Source: an uncultured Flavobacteriales bacterium | GTDB lineage: Bacteria > Bacteroidota > Bacteroidia > Flavobacteriales_G > Salibacteraceae | Assembly: GCA_913057205.1 (NCBI GenBank) | Contig: CAJXNO010000015.1 | Span: forward strand, 1 to 64,000 | Length of the DNA stretch: 64,000 bases | Direction of reading: 5' to 3' | Shown here: in pieces, positions 25,553 through 34,468 of the stretch | Layout: every line of letters starts with the position of its first letter | Position numbering within the stretch: the stretch's first letter is position 1 | The notes under the pieces: generated by a model | The model's database searches: none | Told to the model about the DNA's origin: nothing | The model's input: only the letters and a program-made list of their open reading frames with translations | Position numbers and translations under genes: made by a program

Positions 25553-26947
25553 TCACAGGCTGCCGATCATCTTTGATGGATCAACCCATTCATCGAATTC
25601 ATCTGCGGTAAGGTAACCCAAGTTCACCGCCTCTTCTTTCAATGTGGTGCCGTTCTCGTGCGCGGTCTTCGCGATCTTGGCTGCTTTCTCGTAGCCAATC
25701 TTCGTGTTGAGCGCCGTGACGAGCATCAAGGAGTTATCCAAATTCTGCTTGATGCGTGCGTGATTCGGCTCGATGCCTACCGCACAGTGGTCGTTGAATG
25801 AAACGCAAGCATCACCGATCAAACGGGCACTGCTCAGGAGGTTATAGGCCATCATTGGTTTGAACACGTTGAGTTCGAAATGACCGGTGGCTCCTCCCGT
25901 AGAAACCGCCACATCATTGCCAATAACCTGCGCGCACACCATGGTAAGCGCTTCTGCTTGGGTTGGATTCACCTTACCCGGCATGATGCTTGACCCTGGC
26001 TCATTGGCCGGTATGATCAATTCACCGATGCCACAACGCGGACCGCTGGCCAATAACCGAATGTCGTTTCCGATCTTCATCAAGCTCACTGCCAATTGCT
26101 TCAAGGCTCCGTGGGTTTCAACGATGGAATCGTGTGCTGCTAGGGCCTCAAACTTATTCGCTGCCGACTTGAATGGGTGTCCGGTGAACTCCGCGATCTT
26201 CTCGGCTACCAATTCGGAATAACCTTTCGGGGTGTTGATTCCTGTTCCAACCGCTGTACCTCCTAAAGCGATCTCAGAAAGGTGATCCAAGGTATTGTTC
26301 AGGGCTTTGATGCCATGATCCAATTGAGAGACGTATCCGCTCAGCTCTTGTCCTACCGTGAGTGGCGTTGCATCCATCAGGTGGGTTCTACCGATCTTCA
26401 CCACGTTCATGAACTCCTTTGACTTCGCCGCTAAGGTGTCGCGTAGTTTTTGAACCCCCGGAATCGTGGTTTCCACCACCATCTCATAAGCCGCAATGTG
26501 CATTCCCGTTGGAAAGGTGTCGTTTGAGCTTTGGGATTTGTTTACATCATCGTTCGGGTGGATCTTTCGTTCACCTTTTCCGAGTGTTCCGCCATCGATC
26601 ACATGCGCGCGGTTGGCTACTACCTCATTCACGTTCATGTTCGACTGCGTGCCCGAACCCGTTTGCCAGATCACCAATGGGAACTGGTCATTGTGCTTGC
26701 CTTCCAGGATTTCATCACACACCTTCGAGATCAAATCTCGCTTCTCTTCAGAAAGCACTCCGAGCTGGCAGTTCGCGTGGGCCGCGGCCTTCTTCAAGTA
26801 GGCAAAGCCGTGAACCACCTCCAGCGGCATGCTTGCCTCTGGCCCGATCTTGAAGTTGTTTCTGGATCTTTCCGTTTGTGCGCCCCAGTACTTGTCTGCA
26901 GGTACCTGCACTTCTCCCATCGTATCTTTCTCGATTCTGTAGCTCAT
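25553..26947 (-). CDS. fumC: Class II fumarate hydratase
   Basis: 464 residues, the standard FumC size. It catalyses fumarate to malate in the TCA cycle. Superfamily signature [15 protein letters not shown] is present, along with [18 protein letters not shown] and the catalytic His region [15 protein letters not shown]. The N-terminus [24 protein letters not shown] (start only) is typical. The minus-strand sequence upstream has GAATTTTG at 26979-26986, a weak -7 box. No frameshift or truncation is apparent. Confidence 0.97.
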   Translation of the reverse strand: MSYRIEKDTMGEVQVPADKYWGAQTERSRNNFKIGPEASMPLEVVHGFAYLKKAAAHANCQLGVLSEEKRDLISKVCDEILEGKHNDQFPLVIWQTGSGTQSNMNVNEVVANRAHVIDGGTLGKGERKIHPNDDVNKSQSSNDTFPTGMHIAAYEMVVETTIPGVQKLRDTLAAKSKEFMNVVKIGRTHLMDATPLTVGQELSGYVSQLDHGIKALNNTLDHLSEIALGGTAVGTGINTPKGYSELVAEKIAEFTGHPFKSAANKFEALAAHDSIVETHGALKQLAVSLMKIGNDIRLLASGPRCGIGELIIPANEPGSSIMPGKVNPTQAEALTMVCAQVIGNDVAVSTGGATGHFELNVFKPMMAYNLLSSARLIGDACVSFNDHCAVGIEPNHARIKQNLDNSLMLVTALNTKIGYEKAAKIAKTAHENGTTLKEEAVNLGYLTADEFDEWVDPSKMIGSL

Positions 26948-27023
26948 GCTCTTCGTGTTTTTCGGTTATGTTCTTGATCAAAATTCTTGCGTGCAATGCA
27001 TTCATCAAATGCAAGCTATGCTT

Positions 27024-27031
27024 TATATTCG
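27024..27031 (+). promoter_or_regulatory. Variant -7 box (TATATTCG) for the 57-residue membrane protein
   Basis: One mismatch to TAnnTTTG, 19 bases before the ATG at 27051. Confidence 0.35.
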
Positions 27032-27050
27032 CCATCAAATGTAAAATGCC

Positions 27051-27224
27051 ATGGGCGAATATTTCGGCTTCTTCCTCTTTCTTTTGATCTTTTTGATGGC
27101 TTTTTGGGTACTGATCTTCTTGGTCGGATTTCTAGGCTATTGGTCGATCATGGGCGGTTTGAACAGCCTTATGCCAGGCCTCTTCAACAAAGAAGAAGAG
27201 CAAGCAGAAGAAACACAGTCTTAA
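27051..27224 (+). CDS. Small (57-residue) membrane protein, uncharacterised
   Basis: The first ~33 residues are strongly hydrophobic (MGEYFGFFLFLLIFLMAFWV, then LIFLVGFLGYW), enough for one long or two short membrane helices. The tail is short, glycine-rich then acidic (KEEEQAEETQS). It occupies the only space between fumC and prfB and is preceded by a promoter-like box. I do not recognise a family. The amino-acid layout (hydrophobic core, acidic tail) and lack of a competing gene make it credible; function unknown. Confidence 0.6.
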   Translation: MGEYFGFFLFLLIFLMAFWVLIFLVGFLGYWSIMGGLNSLMPGLFNKEEEQAEETQS

Positions 27225-27236
27225 TCAGGCTGACTC

Positions 27237-28343
27237 CTACTCCGTTTCCGTTTCCAGCTTACCCGCGTTCCACATCAGGAATGCTTCCATGAATTGATCG
27301 ATATCGCCGTTCAGCACGCCGTCTGCGTCTGAGGTCTCCACATTCGTTCGAACGTCTTTTACCATCTTATACGGGTGCAGTACGTAATTCCGCACCTGGC
27401 TTCCCCACTCGATCTTCTTCTTATTGGCTTCGATCTCCGCCTGCTTGGCGCGCTTCTCTTCCAGCTCAATCTCATACAAGCGCGACTTCAATAACTGGAT
27501 CGCCTTCTCACGGTTCTGAAGCTGTGAACGCGTTTCGGTGTTCTCAATGACGATGCCGGAAGGCTTGTGGCGCAAGCGCACCCCGGTTTCTACTTTGTTC
27601 ACGTTCTGTCCGCCCGCACCGCTTGAACGGAAGGTATCCCATTCGATATCAGATGGGTTCACCTCGATCTCAATGGAGTCGTCTACCAGCGGATACACGT
27701 AAACAGAGGCAAAGGAAGTATGCCGTTTCGCGTTGCTATCAAAGGGTGAAATACGCACCAATCGATGCACACCATTCTCTCCCTTCAGGTATCCAAAGGC
27801 GAACTCGCCATTGAATTGCAGGGTAACGGTTTTCACACCAGCCACATCACCGGCTTGAAAGTTGAGTTCTGTGACCTTGTATCCGTTCTTCTCACCCCAC
27901 ATGATGTACATCCGCATCAGCATAGAAGCCCAATCGCATGATTCTGTACCACCTGCACCAGCCGTAATCTGCAATACCGCTTCAAGCGCATCTTCTTCGG
28001 CGCCGAGCATGTTTTTCATCTCAAGATCATCCAGCAACTTCTCCAACTTTTTGTACTGCTGGTTCACGTCGCTTTCTTCGGCCTCGCCTTCTTTATAGAA
28101 TTCGTAGAGAACCTTCAGATCCTCCTGTGCGGTAATCAATTCATCAAAAGCCTTGGTCCAAACCTTCTTCTTGTTGATCTGCTTGAGGATCCCTTCGGCT
28201 TTCTTCGGATCATCCCAGAAATTGGGGTCATGGGTCTGCTGCTCCTCATCCGCGATCAATGCCTTCTTATGGTCGATGTCAAGGTAGTCCTTCAACGCCT
28301 CGAGCCGCTCATCAATTGCCTTGATATCATCCGTTGTAATCAT
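27237..28343 (-). CDS. prfB: Peptide chain release factor 2 (no programmed frameshift)
   Basis: 368 residues, read in a single uninterrupted frame. RF2 ends translation at UGA and UAA. The stop-recognition tripeptide SPF is present in [15 protein letters not shown], and the peptidyl-hydrolysis motif GGQ in [13 protein letters not shown]. In many bacteria prfB carries an in-frame TGA near codon 26 (CUU-UGA-C) read by +1 frameshifting. Here the corresponding place is continuous Leu21-Asp22 (CTTGAC, minus strand 28283-28278), so that autoregulation is absent. Probably co-transcribed with recX, 31 bases upstream. Confidence 0.96.
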   Translation of the reverse strand: MITTDDIKAIDERLEALKDYLDIDHKKALIADEEQQTHDPNFWDDPKKAEGILKQINKKKVWTKAFDELITAQEDLKVLYEFYKEGEAEESDVNQQYKKLEKLLDDLEMKNMLGAEEDALEAVLQITAGAGGTESCDWASMLMRMYIMWGEKNGYKVTELNFQAGDVAGVKTVTLQFNGEFAFGYLKGENGVHRLVRISPFDSNAKRHTSFASVYVYPLVDDSIEIEVNPSDIEWDTFRSSGAGGQNVNKVETGVRLRHKPSGIVIENTETRSQLQNREKAIQLLKSRLYEIELEEKRAKQAEIEANKKKIEWGSQVRNYVLHPYKMVKDVRTNVETSDADGVLNGDIDQFMEAFLMWNAGKLETETE

Positions 28344-28374
28344 GCCTCAAATGTACTTCAAACGCTTGGTTCTC

Positions 28375-28854
28375 TCAACGACCGGCACCGGGCTTCTGGT
28401 CTAAACGTGCTTTCACGTCGCTGTAGTCATATCCCTTTTGCACCAAATAGTTCATCACCTTGGTGCGGCGTTCCAATGCAGCGCCCTCTTTCAACAAGCC
28501 CATCTTCTTTTCAATGAGTCGATCGATGGTCTTCACGTAGTCTTCCTCATCGATCTCCTTCATAGCGATCTGTATGAGTCGGTCGTGGATCTGCTTTTGG
28601 CGAAGGGCATAGGTGATCTTCCGTTTCCCCCATTGCTTCGTGGAGAAGTAGCCTCTCACAAAGCTCCTTGCGTATCGTTCTTCATTCAACAGGTTCTCAT
28701 CCATGAGCTGCAGCATGATGGCTTCAACGTCGCGCTTCCATAAGCCCATTTTGTAGAGCTTGTCGCGAACCTCTTGGTGGCATCGGTCGCGGTAATTGCA
28801 GAACGTCCGCGCCTTGATCAATGCTTCTTCCTTATCGGGTTTCTTTCGCTGCAT
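28375..28854 (-). CDS. recX: RecX-family regulatory protein
   Basis: 159 residues from the ATG at 28854. RecX modulates RecA filaments. The three-helix RecX repeats are visible: CNYRDRCHQEVRDKLYKMG, then LLNEERYARSFVRGYFSTK with KQWGKRKITYALRQK, then RTKVMNYLVQKGYDYSDVK. An in-frame ATG 14 codons further upstream lies within the rng terminator region and is less likely. recA is not in this window. prfB follows 31 bases later on the same strand. Confidence 0.88.
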   Translation of the reverse strand: MQRKKPDKEEALIKARTFCNYRDRCHQEVRDKLYKMGLWKRDVEAIMLQLMDENLLNEERYARSFVRGYFSTKQWGKRKITYALRQKQIHDRLIQIAMKEIDEEDYVKTIDRLIEKKMGLLKEGAALERRTKVMNYLVQKGYDYSDVKARLDQKPGAGR

Positions 28855-28873
28855 GGTTGGAAGCTGAAAGTAG

Positions 28874-28912
28874 TAAAACAAAACAACCGAACCCATTGCT
28901 GAATTCGGTTGT
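28874..28912 (-). terminator. Hairpin terminator after rng (minus strand)
   Basis: A 9-bp perfect stem, ACAACCGAA with TTCGGTTGT and a 12-base loop, followed on the minus strand by a T-rich tail (GTTTTGTTTTAC). It ends the hup-TPR-rng transcript and lies just before recX. Confidence 0.7.
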
Positions 28913-28932
28913 CGTTTACTTTAGGGTCGATT

Positions 28933-30501
28933 CTAGAACAGGATCTCGTTCCCTTCTTTGTCTAGGAACTCGTAGTCTAACATGGTGAGGGCGTTCTTGC
29001 CTTCTACCGGGATCCATTTCTTGAACTCCTTGAACCACTTTCGCTGGTAGCCATACATGTTCTTCTGCAGGTAGGCAGAAACGAACGGGTGCGTGGCAAG
29101 CTTGATGGTTTTGTCTGACTTACCGTTCTTGTCTTCGAACAAAGCGCGCAAGTTATTCTCGATCTCATCGATGATGGTGATCGCTGCTTGCACTTCACCC
29201 GTTCCATGACAGGTAGGACAAACCTCTGCGGTCTTGATGGCCATTTCTGGACGGACACGCTGGCGGGTAATCTCTACCAATCCAAATCTACTGACAGGAA
29301 GCACTTGGTGTTTTGCGCGGTCTACGCTCATGAAGTTCCGAAGCTCTTTCAAGAGCGTCTTTCGGTTCTCCGAGTTGCGCATATCGATGAAGTCGATCAC
29401 TACCAATCCACCCATGTCTCGCAAGCGCAGCTGCCGAGCGATCTCTTGTGCTGCCTCAATGTTCACCTTGATGGCGTTGGATTCTTGGTTGGCTTCGCCT
29501 TTGGCCGTGTTGCCACTGTTCACGTCGATCACGTGCATTGCCTCTGTATGCTCGATTACCAGATAGGCGCCACTTTTCATGGTAACGTGCTTACCAAAGA
29601 GCGACTTGATCTGCTTTTCGATACCAAAATGCTCCATGATATCGGTCTTCGCCCGATGCAGCTTGACGATCTTCTCCTTCTCCGGAGAGATGGTCTTGAT
29701 GTAGTTACAGATGTCGGCATGCAGCGCCGGGTCGTCGGTGACGATCTGGTTGAACGATGGACTCAACAGGTCGCGCAGCAACACATTGGTACGATCGATC
29801 TCGCTCAATACTTTCTTAGGCGGCTTGGTAGAAGTGAAATTCTGGAAAGCTTCTTCCCAGCGGGCTACCAAGTTGCGCAGGTCTGCGTCGAGCTCAGCCA
29901 CTTTCTGGCCTTCTGCTACGGTACGCACAATCACGCCGAAGTTCTTCGGCTTGATGCTTGAGATCAGTCTCCTGAGACGGTCTCGCTCTTCTCGCTTTTT
30001 GATCTTTTGCGATACAGAAACATTGTTCATGAAGGGAACCAATACGATGTATCGGCCTGCAATGCTGATCTCACAGGTCAAACGAGGACCCTTCGTTGAG
30101 ATCGGTTCTTTTGCGATCTGAACAAGCAGGTAGCGGTTCGGCTTTAACACCTGATCCATCTTACCATTCTTGTCGATGTCTGGAAGGATCTTAAAGTCCT
30201 TCAGATCACCTGAATCGCGTTTTCCAGTAATCCCTTCAGAGATGTACTTCTGTAACGATGCGGCCTTTGGCCCCATGTCATGGTAGTGCAGGAATGCGTC
30301 TTTCTCGTATCCTACATCTACGAAGGCGGCATTCAATCCTGGCACGATCCGTTTGATCCTGCCCAGAAAGAGGTCACCAACATTAAAACCCTTGTCGAGT
30401 TTTTCATTGTTGTATTCGACCAGCCCCTTGTCTTCGAGAAGAGCAATATTTACTTCACCATCCCCGGAGCGAATGATCAATTCTTTGCTTTTATCATCCA
30501 C
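28933..30501 (-). CDS. rng: Ribonuclease E/G family endoribonuclease
   Basis: 522 residues, the RNase G length without the RNase E scaffold tail. It cleaves single-stranded RNA in rRNA maturation and mRNA decay. The S1 RNA-binding domain is near residues 35-130 (GDLFLGRIKRIVPGLNAAFVD start). The catalytic DNase I-like domain has VIDVNSGNTAKG and VVIDFIDM with metal-binding Asp residues. The zinc link is CPTCHGTG, the C-x-x-C motif that joins two subunits. Last gene of a minus-strand set (hup, TPR protein, 30-residue protein, rng), ending at a hairpin. Confidence 0.95.
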   Translation of the reverse strand: MDDKSKELIIRSGDGEVNIALLEDKGLVEYNNEKLDKGFNVGDLFLGRIKRIVPGLNAAFVDVGYEKDAFLHYHDMGPKAASLQKYISEGITGKRDSGDLKDFKILPDIDKNGKMDQVLKPNRYLLVQIAKEPISTKGPRLTCEISIAGRYIVLVPFMNNVSVSQKIKKREERDRLRRLISSIKPKNFGVIVRTVAEGQKVAELDADLRNLVARWEEAFQNFTSTKPPKKVLSEIDRTNVLLRDLLSPSFNQIVTDDPALHADICNYIKTISPEKEKIVKLHRAKTDIMEHFGIEKQIKSLFGKHVTMKSGAYLVIEHTEAMHVIDVNSGNTAKGEANQESNAIKVNIEAAQEIARQLRLRDMGGLVVIDFIDMRNSENRKTLLKELRNFMSVDRAKHQVLPVSRFGLVEITRQRVRPEMAIKTAEVCPTCHGTGEVQAAITIIDEIENNLRALFEDKNGKSDKTIKLATHPFVSAYLQKNMYGYQRKWFKEFKKWIPVEGKNALTMLDYEFLDKEGNEILF

Positions 30502-30546
30502 TTTATTTCAGATTAATTGAAACCGGGGTCACATGTGAAGGAGAAA

Positions 30547-30639
30547 TTACTTCTTCTTCTTGTGACGATTTTTTCTCAAACGCTTCTTGCGCTTGTGAGT
30601 CGCCATCTTGTGTCTTTTTCTTTTCTTACCGCTTGGCAT
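30547..30639 (-). CDS. 30-residue basic protein (AURKAIP1/COX24-domain type)
   Basis: Only 30 codons; composition is about two thirds Lys, Arg and His. It begins MPSGKKRKRHKMATHKRKKR and ends RKNRHKKKK. I recognise this as the tiny protein found in many Bacteroidota and annotated AURKAIP1/COX24 domain, the domain of the mitochondrial small-subunit ribosomal protein mS38. A role on the ribosome is therefore plausible but is inference. Four bases separate it from the TPR gene and 45 from rng, so it is probably in the same transcript. Confidence 0.8.
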   Translation of the reverse strand: MPSGKKRKRHKMATHKRKKRLRKNRHKKKK

Positions 30640-30643
30640 CTCT

Positions 30644-31138
30644 TTATTGTATTTGATTCAACATTTTCCGAGCTTCTTCAATGAGCTCTTCATTACTTCT
30701 TTCTTGCTCTAAGAACGCCTCTAAGTGCGCCTTTGCTTCAAAATCTTTGTCCAAATTGATCTTCGCCATACCGAGCCAATAGTTCGCCTCAGCAAACTCT
30801 GGATCGATCTTCTGAACCTGCTCGAAACGCTCCACCACTTTGTCCCACTGCGCTGTTTGCGCCGAGAAACGTCCGAGGTTGTACTGCGCCCTGAAATTCT
30901 CAGGGTGCTCTTCTGCGATCTGTCTAAGGAGAAGGATTCCCTGCATGGGTGTTTCACCTGCAATGATCGCAAGCGCTGAATCGATCTGATTCTCTACCGT
31001 TGGCGGCTCGTTATCCGAAACCGCTTCACTGGCATCAGCTACCACATCACCGGAGTGGCGTGGCGCAAAAATCAAAAGAACAACTAGGCCAATCGACAGG
31101 ACGATCGCGATGATCTGCTTTGTTCCTATTCCTGCCAT
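30644..31138 (-). CDS. Membrane-anchored TPR protein
   Basis: 164 residues. One N-terminal helix (residues ~7-25, IIAIVLSIGLVVLLIFAPR), an acidic linker, then two to three tetratricopeptide repeats (NFRAQYNLGRFSAQTAQWDK, FAEANYWLGMAKINLDKDFE). Periplasmic or cytosolic face undetermined. TPR proteins mediate protein contacts; no specific partner is known. It lies 10 bases downstream of hup. Similar TPR proteins next to HU and RNase G are, to my knowledge, common in Flavobacteriia, but the function is not established. Confidence 0.83.
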   Translation of the reverse strand: MAGIGTKQIIAIVLSIGLVVLLIFAPRHSGDVVADASEAVSDNEPPTVENQIDSALAIIAGETPMQGILLLRQIAEEHPENFRAQYNLGRFSAQTAQWDKVVERFEQVQKIDPEFAEANYWLGMAKINLDKDFEAKAHLEAFLEQERSNEELIEEARKMLNQIQ

Positions 31139-31148
31139 TCAGCCCGTT

Positions 31149-31439
31149 TTACTTAACCTTAACGTTCTTCTTTACCTTGTCCACAAACGTCTTCGCTGGC
31201 TTGAATGCCGGGATGTTGTGAGCAGGAATGATGATCGTTGTATTCTTAGAAATGTTACGTCCGGTCTTCTCCGCACGCTCCTTGACAATAAAACTTCCGA
31301 AACCACGCAGGTAAACGTTCTCACCACGCGCAAGTGAATTCTTCACACTGTTCATGAACGCCTCTACGGTAGTCAAAACTTCAACTTTGTCTACTCCAGT
31401 CTTTTCCGCAATTTCCGTTACAATTTCTGCCTTCGTCAT
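31149..31439 (-). CDS. HU-family DNA-binding protein
   Basis: 96 residues, the standard HU length. N-terminal helices (MTKAEIVTEIAEKTGVDKVE), then the DNA-binding arm region: VYLRGFGSFIVKERAEKTGR and the conserved Asn-Pro equivalent region NISKNTTIIIPAHN, where the usual GRNPxTG is replaced by GRNISKNT as in many Bacteroidota HUs. Bends and compacts DNA as a dimer. An exact TATCTTTG box lies 61 bases upstream, shared with the divergent mutY intergenic region. Confidence 0.93.
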   Translation of the reverse strand: MTKAEIVTEIAEKTGVDKVEVLTTVEAFMNSVKNSLARGENVYLRGFGSFIVKERAEKTGRNISKNTTIIIPAHNIPAFKPAKTFVDKVKKNVKVK

Positions 31440-31500
31440 TTTTCAGCTCTTTATAAACTTTTGATATTCAGAGATTTTACTAGTCTCAAAAAACGGGGTG

Positions 31501-31508
31501 CAAAGATA
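31501..31508 (-). promoter_or_regulatory. -7 box (TATCTTTG) for hup
   Basis: Exact TAnnTTTG on the minus strand; it gives a leader of about 55-60 bases, much longer than most in this window. Confidence 0.5.
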
Positions 31509-31543
31509 GAAGCATTTTAATACCTTGAAAGCCAAGCGACAAG

Positions 31544-31551
31544 TATTTTCG
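31544..31551 (+). promoter_or_regulatory. Variant -7 box (TATTTTCG) for mutY
   Basis: One mismatch to TAnnTTTG, six bases before the ATG at 31558. Identical to the box upstream of uvrC. Confidence 0.4.
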
Positions 31552-31557
31552 CGCTCA

Positions 31558-32631
31558 ATGAACGATTCTTCACTCGGAACCCACGTCATCAGCAGGCTTT
31601 TGATCGATTGGTACAAAGCGAACAAACGCGAACTGCCTTGGCGCACGGAAGTTTCCGCCTATCGCACCTGGCTCTCTGAGATCATCTTACAACAAACTCG
31701 GGTAGAACAAGGACTGCCTTACTTCGGCCGATTCATCGAGGCATTTCCGACCATTGAAGACTTGGCCACAGCTCCGGAAGACCGTGTGCTTAAACTATGG
31801 CAAGGACTCGGCTACTACAGCCGAGCGAGGAACCTGCACAAAGCGGCAAAAATGGTGGTCGATACTTACGGAGGCCAATTTCCTTCGAGCTATGAGGAAA
31901 TCATTGGATTACCCGGTGTGGGCCCTTACACCGCTGCTGCGATTGCCTCGATCGTCTTCGGTGAGGAAAAAGCGGTGGTGGACGGCAATGTGATCCGCGT
32001 CATCAGCAGGGTTTTCGGCATTACGGAACCGGTAGACCAAACCGCTACCCGCAAGCAAATCGAAGCGCTTTCGGCGTTGCTTATTGCAGGTCAAGACCCC
32101 TCTGATTTCAACCAAGGCATCATGGAGTTTGGTGCACTTCAGTGTACTCCAAAGCAGGCAGACTGTTCAAGCTGCCCAATCCAGAACCACTGCTGGGCCT
32201 ACGCCAACGATGCGGTATACGACATCCCTTTAAAGTCAAAAAAAGTAAAGCGCCGTTCACGCTACCTTCACTTCATTGTGGCGAATGATGGGAAGAACTT
32301 CCTCTTGGAACAACGCGGCGATGACGACATCTGGCGCGGATTGTATCAATTCCCACTCATCGAGACCGACGGTGATGTTGAACTGGCAATAGACGAAGTC
32401 TTTAGTAGCTTAAAGCTTGATGGAAAAGTTCTTCGCGTCAACAAAAGCAGCAAACACGTGCTGAGCCACCAAGATCTTTTCGCCCGCTTTTATCACGTGG
32501 AAAGCGGAGCGCTGACCGCAGAGAAATATCTGTTGGTAAGCGGTGCAGAACTTCATACGTTTGCCCTCCCGCGATTGATCGATCGATATCTTGAAAACTA
32601 CGATCTCCGAACGGGCAAGAAGCGACATTAA
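31558..32631 (+). CDS. mutY: A/G-specific adenine glycosylase MutY
   Basis: 357 residues from the ATG at 31558; a TTG at 31525 is in frame but overlaps the promoter. MutY removes adenine mispaired with 8-oxoguanine. The N-terminal catalytic domain has RELPWR, then LQQTRVEQGLPYF with the catalytic Glu, and the helix-hairpin-helix LPGVGPYTAAAIASI followed by the conserved Asp (AVVDGNV). The iron-sulfur cluster cysteines are in CTPKQADCSSCPIQNHC. The C-terminal Nudix-like OG-recognition domain (IWRGLYQFPLIE) follows. First gene of mutY-ssb-gldE-gldD. Confidence 0.96.
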   Translation: MNDSSLGTHVISRLLIDWYKANKRELPWRTEVSAYRTWLSEIILQQTRVEQGLPYFGRFIEAFPTIEDLATAPEDRVLKLWQGLGYYSRARNLHKAAKMVVDTYGGQFPSSYEEIIGLPGVGPYTAAAIASIVFGEEKAVVDGNVIRVISRVFGITEPVDQTATRKQIEALSALLIAGQDPSDFNQGIMEFGALQCTPKQADCSSCPIQNHCWAYANDAVYDIPLKSKKVKRRSRYLHFIVANDGKNFLLEQRGDDDIWRGLYQFPLIETDGDVELAIDEVFSSLKLDGKVLRVNKSSKHVLSHQDLFARFYHVESGALTAEKYLLVSGAELHTFALPRLIDRYLENYDLRTGKKRH

Positions 32632-32635
32632 TTTT

Positions 32636-32643
32636 TAAGTTTG
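32636..32643 (+). promoter_or_regulatory. -7 box (TAAGTTTG) for ssb
   Basis: Exact TAnnTTTG, 17 bases before the ssb ATG and directly after the mutY stop. Confidence 0.5.
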
Positions 32644-32660
32644 TTTGAAACGATATTTCT

Positions 32661-33116
32661 ATGGCTGGTAGCGTAAACAAAGTGATTCTCGTAGGTAATT
32701 TAGGTGCTGATCCTGAGGTAAGAACCCTCACAAGTGGCACCAAGGTGGCACGCATCCGCATCGCCACTTCAGAGACCTATAAGAACCGTGAAGGTGAGCG
32801 CATCACCAATACCGAATGGCACAGTGTGAACCTCTGGAGAGGTTTGGCCGATGTTGCGGAGCGCTTCTTGAAAAAAGGAAGTTCCGTATACGTTGAAGGC
32901 AAGCTACGTACACGCAGCTACGACGATAAAGAAGGCGTAACGAAATACGTCACGGAGATCGAAGCAGATCAAATGACCATGCTCGGAGGAAGGAATGACG
33001 GTGGTAGCAGCGACTACAACTCGAATGAAGCTCCAAGACAGCAATCGGAGTCGCCGAGCACAGCCGCACCGCAAGACGCGTCTTCCGATAACATGGATGA
33101 CGACCTACCGTTTTAA
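32661..33116 (+). CDS. ssb: Single-stranded DNA-binding protein
   Basis: 151 residues. OB-fold domain over residues 1-110 (MAGSVNKVILVGNLGADPEV start, WHSVNLWRGLADVAERFLKKG), a low-complexity Ser/Gln/Ala linker and the conserved acidic tip DDDLPF, which binds partner repair proteins. Its size and layout are canonical. It lies between mutY and gldE, an arrangement I recall from other Flavobacteriia. Confidence 0.97.
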   Translation: MAGSVNKVILVGNLGADPEVRTLTSGTKVARIRIATSETYKNREGERITNTEWHSVNLWRGLADVAERFLKKGSSVYVEGKLRTRSYDDKEGVTKYVTEIEADQMTMLGGRNDGGSSDYNSNEAPRQQSESPSTAAPQDASSDNMDDDLPF

Positions 33117-33130
33117 CCAAAATCGACCGC

Positions 33131-34468
33131 GTGGACCCTGGTGAACCGTACTCGAGTCTCTTACTAAGCATCTTTCAACCTTGGGACATCTCCGTCTTCA
33201 TCGGACTGGGATTCATGATCATTCTTTTGATCATCTCCGCCCTGATCAGCGGATCGGAAGTGGCCTATTTCTCCCTTTCTCCGCAAGACAAGGAACAGCT
33301 CTTGGAAGCGCATGACGGTGGATCGAAAGCCGCTGCTGAGCTGCTCAAGAAACCCAACACGCTACTCGCTACCATCTTGATCGGTAACAACCTCGTGAAT
33401 GTTGCCATCATCGTTCTATCGTCTTTCCTGATGGAAATGATGTTTGATTTTCAAGGACGAGAACTGCTCGCCTTCTTGATCCAAGTGGTGGTGGTAACGC
33501 TCATCATTTTGCTCGTCGGCGAGATCTCTCCCAAAGTATACGCATCTAAAAAAGCCTTGACCCTATCCACCATCATGTCGAGACCGCTCCTCTTCATGCG
33601 TCGACTCTTCGGTCCATTGGCAAGCTTCATGGTGAAGAGCACACGGAGCATCGACCGAAAGGCACGGGAATCTGAGCATTCAGGTGGCATTACGGCAGAT
33701 GAGTTGAGCCACGCCTTGGAACTCACCACCGACGCAAGCACCGGAGAAGAAGAGCGACGGATCCTCAGTGGAATTGTCAAATTCGGCAGCATCGAGGTTC
33801 GACAGGTGATGACACCACGCGTTGATGTAATCGCCTTCGACAAGGAGATGACCTACACCGAACTCCAAGCGCAGATCATCGAGCATGGCTATTCACGTAT
33901 ACCCGTGTATGAAGATAGCTTTGATAAGATCATCGGGGTCTTGTATGTGAAAGACCTGCTCAACCACTTGAACGAGGCAAAAGACTTCGATTGGTTGAGC
34001 TTGCTGCGTCAACCAACGTTCGTAACAGAGAACAAGAAACTCGACGACCTTTTGCGCGAATTTCAAGACCAGAAGAACCACATGGCTGTAGTGGTAGATG
34101 AATACGGCGGAAGCTCCGGAATCATCACGTTAGAAGATGTGATCGAAGAGATCGTGGGCGAGATCAGCGATGAATTCGATGATGAGGAATTGATCTACAC
34201 CAAGATCGATGAACACAACTACGTTTTTGAAGGCAAGGCGGCACTGATCGATATGTACCGCGTCTTGGACATCGACGGACAACAATTTGAGCAAGCAAAG
34301 GGCGATAGCGATAGCCTTGCTGGTTTCGTTTTAGAGCTCTCGGGTAAGATTCCTCTGAAGAACGAACGCGTTCGGTTCGCAAACTACCTCTTCACGGTTG
34401 AAGCCGCAGATAAGCGAAGGATCAAACAGATCAAAGTAACCATACTTCAAGAAGGGGAGGAAGGATGA
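33131..34468 (+). CDS. gldE: Gliding motility-associated protein GldE (CNNM/CBS-domain membrane protein)
   Basis: 445 residues starting with GTG (VDPGEPYSS...). N-terminal CNNM transmembrane domain with about four helices (LISALISGSEVAYFSLSP), two CBS domains (VRQVMTPRVDVIAFDKE, IPVYEDSFDKIIGVLYVKD, VVDEYGGSSGIITLEDVIEE) and a CorC/HlyC C-terminal domain. General hemolysin/CorC-like relatives exist, but the position directly before gldD identifies the gene as GldE, which supports gliding and T9SS function in Flavobacterium by an unresolved mechanism. Its stop overlaps the gldD start by 4 bases. Confidence 0.92.
   Translation: MDPGEPYSSLLLSIFQPWDISVFIGLGFMIILLIISALISGSEVAYFSLSPQDKEQLLEAHDGGSKAAAELLKKPNTLLATILIGNNLVNVAIIVLSSFLMEMMFDFQGRELLAFLIQVVVVTLIILLVGEISPKVYASKKALTLSTIMSRPLLFMRRLFGPLASFMVKSTRSIDRKARESEHSGGITADELSHALELTTDASTGEEERRILSGIVKFGSIEVRQVMTPRVDVIAFDKEMTYTELQAQIIEHGYSRIPVYEDSFDKIIGVLYVKDLLNHLNEAKDFDWLSLLRQPTFVTENKKLDDLLREFQDQKNHMAVVVDEYGGSSGIITLEDVIEEIVGEISDEFDDEELIYTKIDEHNYVFEGKAALIDMYRVLDIDGQQFEQAKGDSDSLAGFVLELSGKIPLKNERVRFANYLFTVEAADKRRIKQIKVTILQEGEEG

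Noticed and set aside
26419-26977. Long plus-strand frames opposite the start of fumC
   Set aside because: Three overlapping frames reflect fumC codon bias; composition (Ser, Arg, Pro rich) is not protein-like.
29188-29961. 257-codon open frame opposite rng
   Set aside because: It mirrors the conserved RNase G coding strand, lacks a promoter box and has no recognised domain. It is a frame shadow.
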